A DNA stretch of 64,000 nucleotides from positions 62,001 to 126,000 of the forward strand of contig JAYRYA010000006.1 of assembly GCA_041917255.1 (NCBI GenBank), read 5' to 3'. This document shows positions 62,881 through 64,000 of the stretch, piece by piece. Position 1 is the first letter of the stretch, and every line of letters begins with the position of its first letter. This DNA comes from Zoogloea sp041917255 (GTDB taxonomy: Bacteria; Pseudomonadota; Gammaproteobacteria; Burkholderiales; Rhodocyclaceae). The notes beneath the pieces are model-generated. The model had not been told where the DNA came from. It worked only from the letters and a program-made list of their open reading frames with translations, and made no database searches. The translations under genes and the position numbers were made by a program.

Positions 62881-64000
62881 ATGAAACTTGGCACGCTTTC
62901 CCTTCTCCGCCAGGAATCGCCACGCAACTCAAGCATCGGTAAAGGCGCGTCCGTCGCATGGCGGTCGAGTCGTCCATGGCTCCATCTGGGTATCCAGTTT
63001 GCCTCCATCGTAACCGTGCTGGCCCTGTGGCCCCACATGCGCAGTCAAGCCTCACTGCTTGCTTGGTGGCTTGGACTCACCGCCAGCCAGATGCTGTTGA
63101 TGGGGATGTCCCTGAGCAGCGCGGCGCCCGCCCCTCAGCCCAGGCACGACGACGTTCCCCTGCGCAGCTACTTTTCGTCCGCCGGTCTCATCATTGGCGG
63201 CGCAGCGTGGGGCGCCCTCGCACTGATCGGCCCCTACGATGCCAGCCCCCAGTCCCGGGCGATCCTGTGCGTGATCCTGTGCAGCGTCGCCCTGGCCGGC
63301 AGCGGCTTCAGCCGCAGCCTCAGCGGATACTTGGCCTTCATCGCGACGGTGCTGCTGCCACTGTTCATCCTGCTGGTGGCGAGTCCACCGGTGCCAGCCC
63401 CGGACGCAGCCTTCTGGCTACTCGCCTTCACCGCCTTTGCGCTGATCGTTCGTGGCCTGCACACCAGCCGCGAAAGCCCCTCGCGAGATACCCTTGCTGC
63501 TGCCTTCGACACCTCACCGATGCCTCATCAGGCCATGGTTGACAACGCCCGCGCCGCCATCGTGCTGTCCCGGGGCAATCGGGTCGAACTCTGCAACCGG
63601 CGCTTCGCCGAGATGATGCGCGTCGTCGAAGGCCGCATTGCCGGCTCGCGGCTGCTGGATGGCTTCGAGAGCCACACCGACTGGCACCATCACGCCCGGG
63701 CCGCCGATGCCGCCATCCGACGCGGCAGCACCTACCATGGGTCGACTCGCCTGCGACGGGGAGACGGCAGCGTGTTCTGGGCCGAGATCACCGGCCAGGC
63801 GATCGGTCCGGACATCTACCCGCCCCAGGTCGTCTGGGTGGCTTTCGACGTGACCGAGAGGATGAAGGACAACGCACGCGATGAGCTTCTCGCCTTGCAG
63901 TTGCGCGCTTTGATCGCCAGGAGCGCCGACTGGTACTGGCAGACCGACCCCCAGCACCGCCTGGTGCATGTCACCCACGAGCCCGTGCACGCCGACGACA
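62881..64000 (+). CDS. membrane PAS-domain sensor protein (3' end outside window)
   Basis: Open from an ATG at 62881 through the window end (373 codons visible). About 190 residues hold roughly five hydrophobic segments (LGIQFASIVTVLALW; LLAWWLGLTASQMLLMGM; SAGLIIGGAAWGALALIG; RAILCVILCSVALAGSGF; YLAFIATVLLPLFILLVA). A first PAS domain follows (AIVLSRGNRVELCNRRFAEMM, RRGDGSVFWAEITGQAIG, WVAFDVTERMKDNARDELLALQ), and a second begins at DWYWQTDPQHRLVHVT. The C-terminal output (probably GGDEF/EAL or a histidine kinase) lies beyond the window. The Met start has no strong ribosome site, but no other ATG is in frame after the stop upstream. Confidence 0.8.
   Translation, partial: MKLGTLSLLRQESPRNSSIGKGASVAWRSSRPWLHLGIQFASIVTVLALWPHMRSQASLLAWWLGLTASQMLLMGMSLSSAAPAPQPRHDDVPLRSYFSSAGLIIGGAAWGALALIGPYDASPQSRAILCVILCSVALAGSGFSRSLSGYLAFIATVLLPLFILLVASPPVPAPDAAFWLLAFTAFALIVRGLHTSRESPSRDTLAAAFDTSPMPHQAMVDNARAAIVLSRGNRVELCNRRFAEMMRVVEGRIAGSRLLDGFESHTDWHHHARAADAAIRRGSTYHGSTRLRRGDGSVFWAEITGQAIGPDIYPPQVVWVAFDVTERMKDNARDELLALQLRALIARSADWYWQTDPQHRLVHVTHEPVHADD

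Overview
This window is a GC-rich (roughly two-thirds G+C by eye), gene-dense stretch of bacterial chromosome. Its gene families point to a free-living betaproteobacterium, most likely Rhodocyclales (the Azospira / Zoogloea / Azoarcus / Thauera neighbourhood). Supporting signs are the rpe-gph-trpE-trpGDC block, the rsmI/yraN/diaA/dolP block, DctB/DctD regulation, a PEP-CTERM exported protein, a secreted DUF4124-type protein and a soluble CZB chemoreceptor. The genus is an inference from gene content. I saw no rRNA, tRNA, CRISPR array or intact insertion sequence.

Layout. 1-8,100: end of a PEP-CTERM esterase-like protein, a methyltransferase, a TfoX-like protein, DNA polymerase IV, full-length OvoA (ovothiol synthesis), two related exported proteins in tandem, and cyanase. 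8,100-16,500: a sigma-54-centred region with a Nif11-like/DUF6156 pair behind a good -24/-12 promoter, a DctB/DctD-type two-component system, a TSUP permease, and an aspA-dctA-type operon with its own -24/-12 promoter and two upstream palindromes; then dps. 16,600-20,500: an unusual TIR - membrane segment - lysozyme-like fusion, then a metal-handling operon (46-residue His-rich membrane protein, ZIP transporter, ferritin-like/VIT1 iron exporter). 20,500-24,800: an ALDH7-type dehydrogenase and an ada-alkB-alkA alkylation-repair operon. 24,900-37,500: tamB coupled to trpC, then trpD and trpG, an outer-membrane protein, trpE, gph, an MFS permease with a divergent GlxA-like regulator, and rpe.

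37,600-50,900: apaG, YjdF-like protein, CZB chemoreceptor, LysE exporter, Atm1-type ABC exporter, CheY-like regulator, gpmI, a DUF3025/lipoprotein/pyrC operon, and the rsmI <> yraN-HIRAN-diaA-dolP-csp cluster. 50,900-54,600: a signalling cluster with an Hpt protein whose C-terminal part lies in another frame, a Ser/Thr kinase with a cyclase-like domain and two DUF8082-like repeats, and a membrane heme-type sensor (CxxCH, HAMP) 8 bases upstream of the kinase. 54,600-64,000: NhaD-type antiporter, Kup, a MocR regulator divergent from a DUF2917 gene, small proteins, an SDR enzyme lacking the usual catalytic Ser, GluQ-RS, and a PAS sensor that runs off the window end.

How parts fit. The DctB/DctD genes lie next to the aspA-dctA operon, whose upstream region has the layout expected of a DctD target, so C4-dicarboxylate uptake and aspartate-to-fumarate conversion are probably controlled together. 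The most unusual items are the TIR-muramidase fusion and the heme-sensor/Ser-Thr kinase pair. No previously undescribed system can be proved from sequence alone, but these two are the best candidates.
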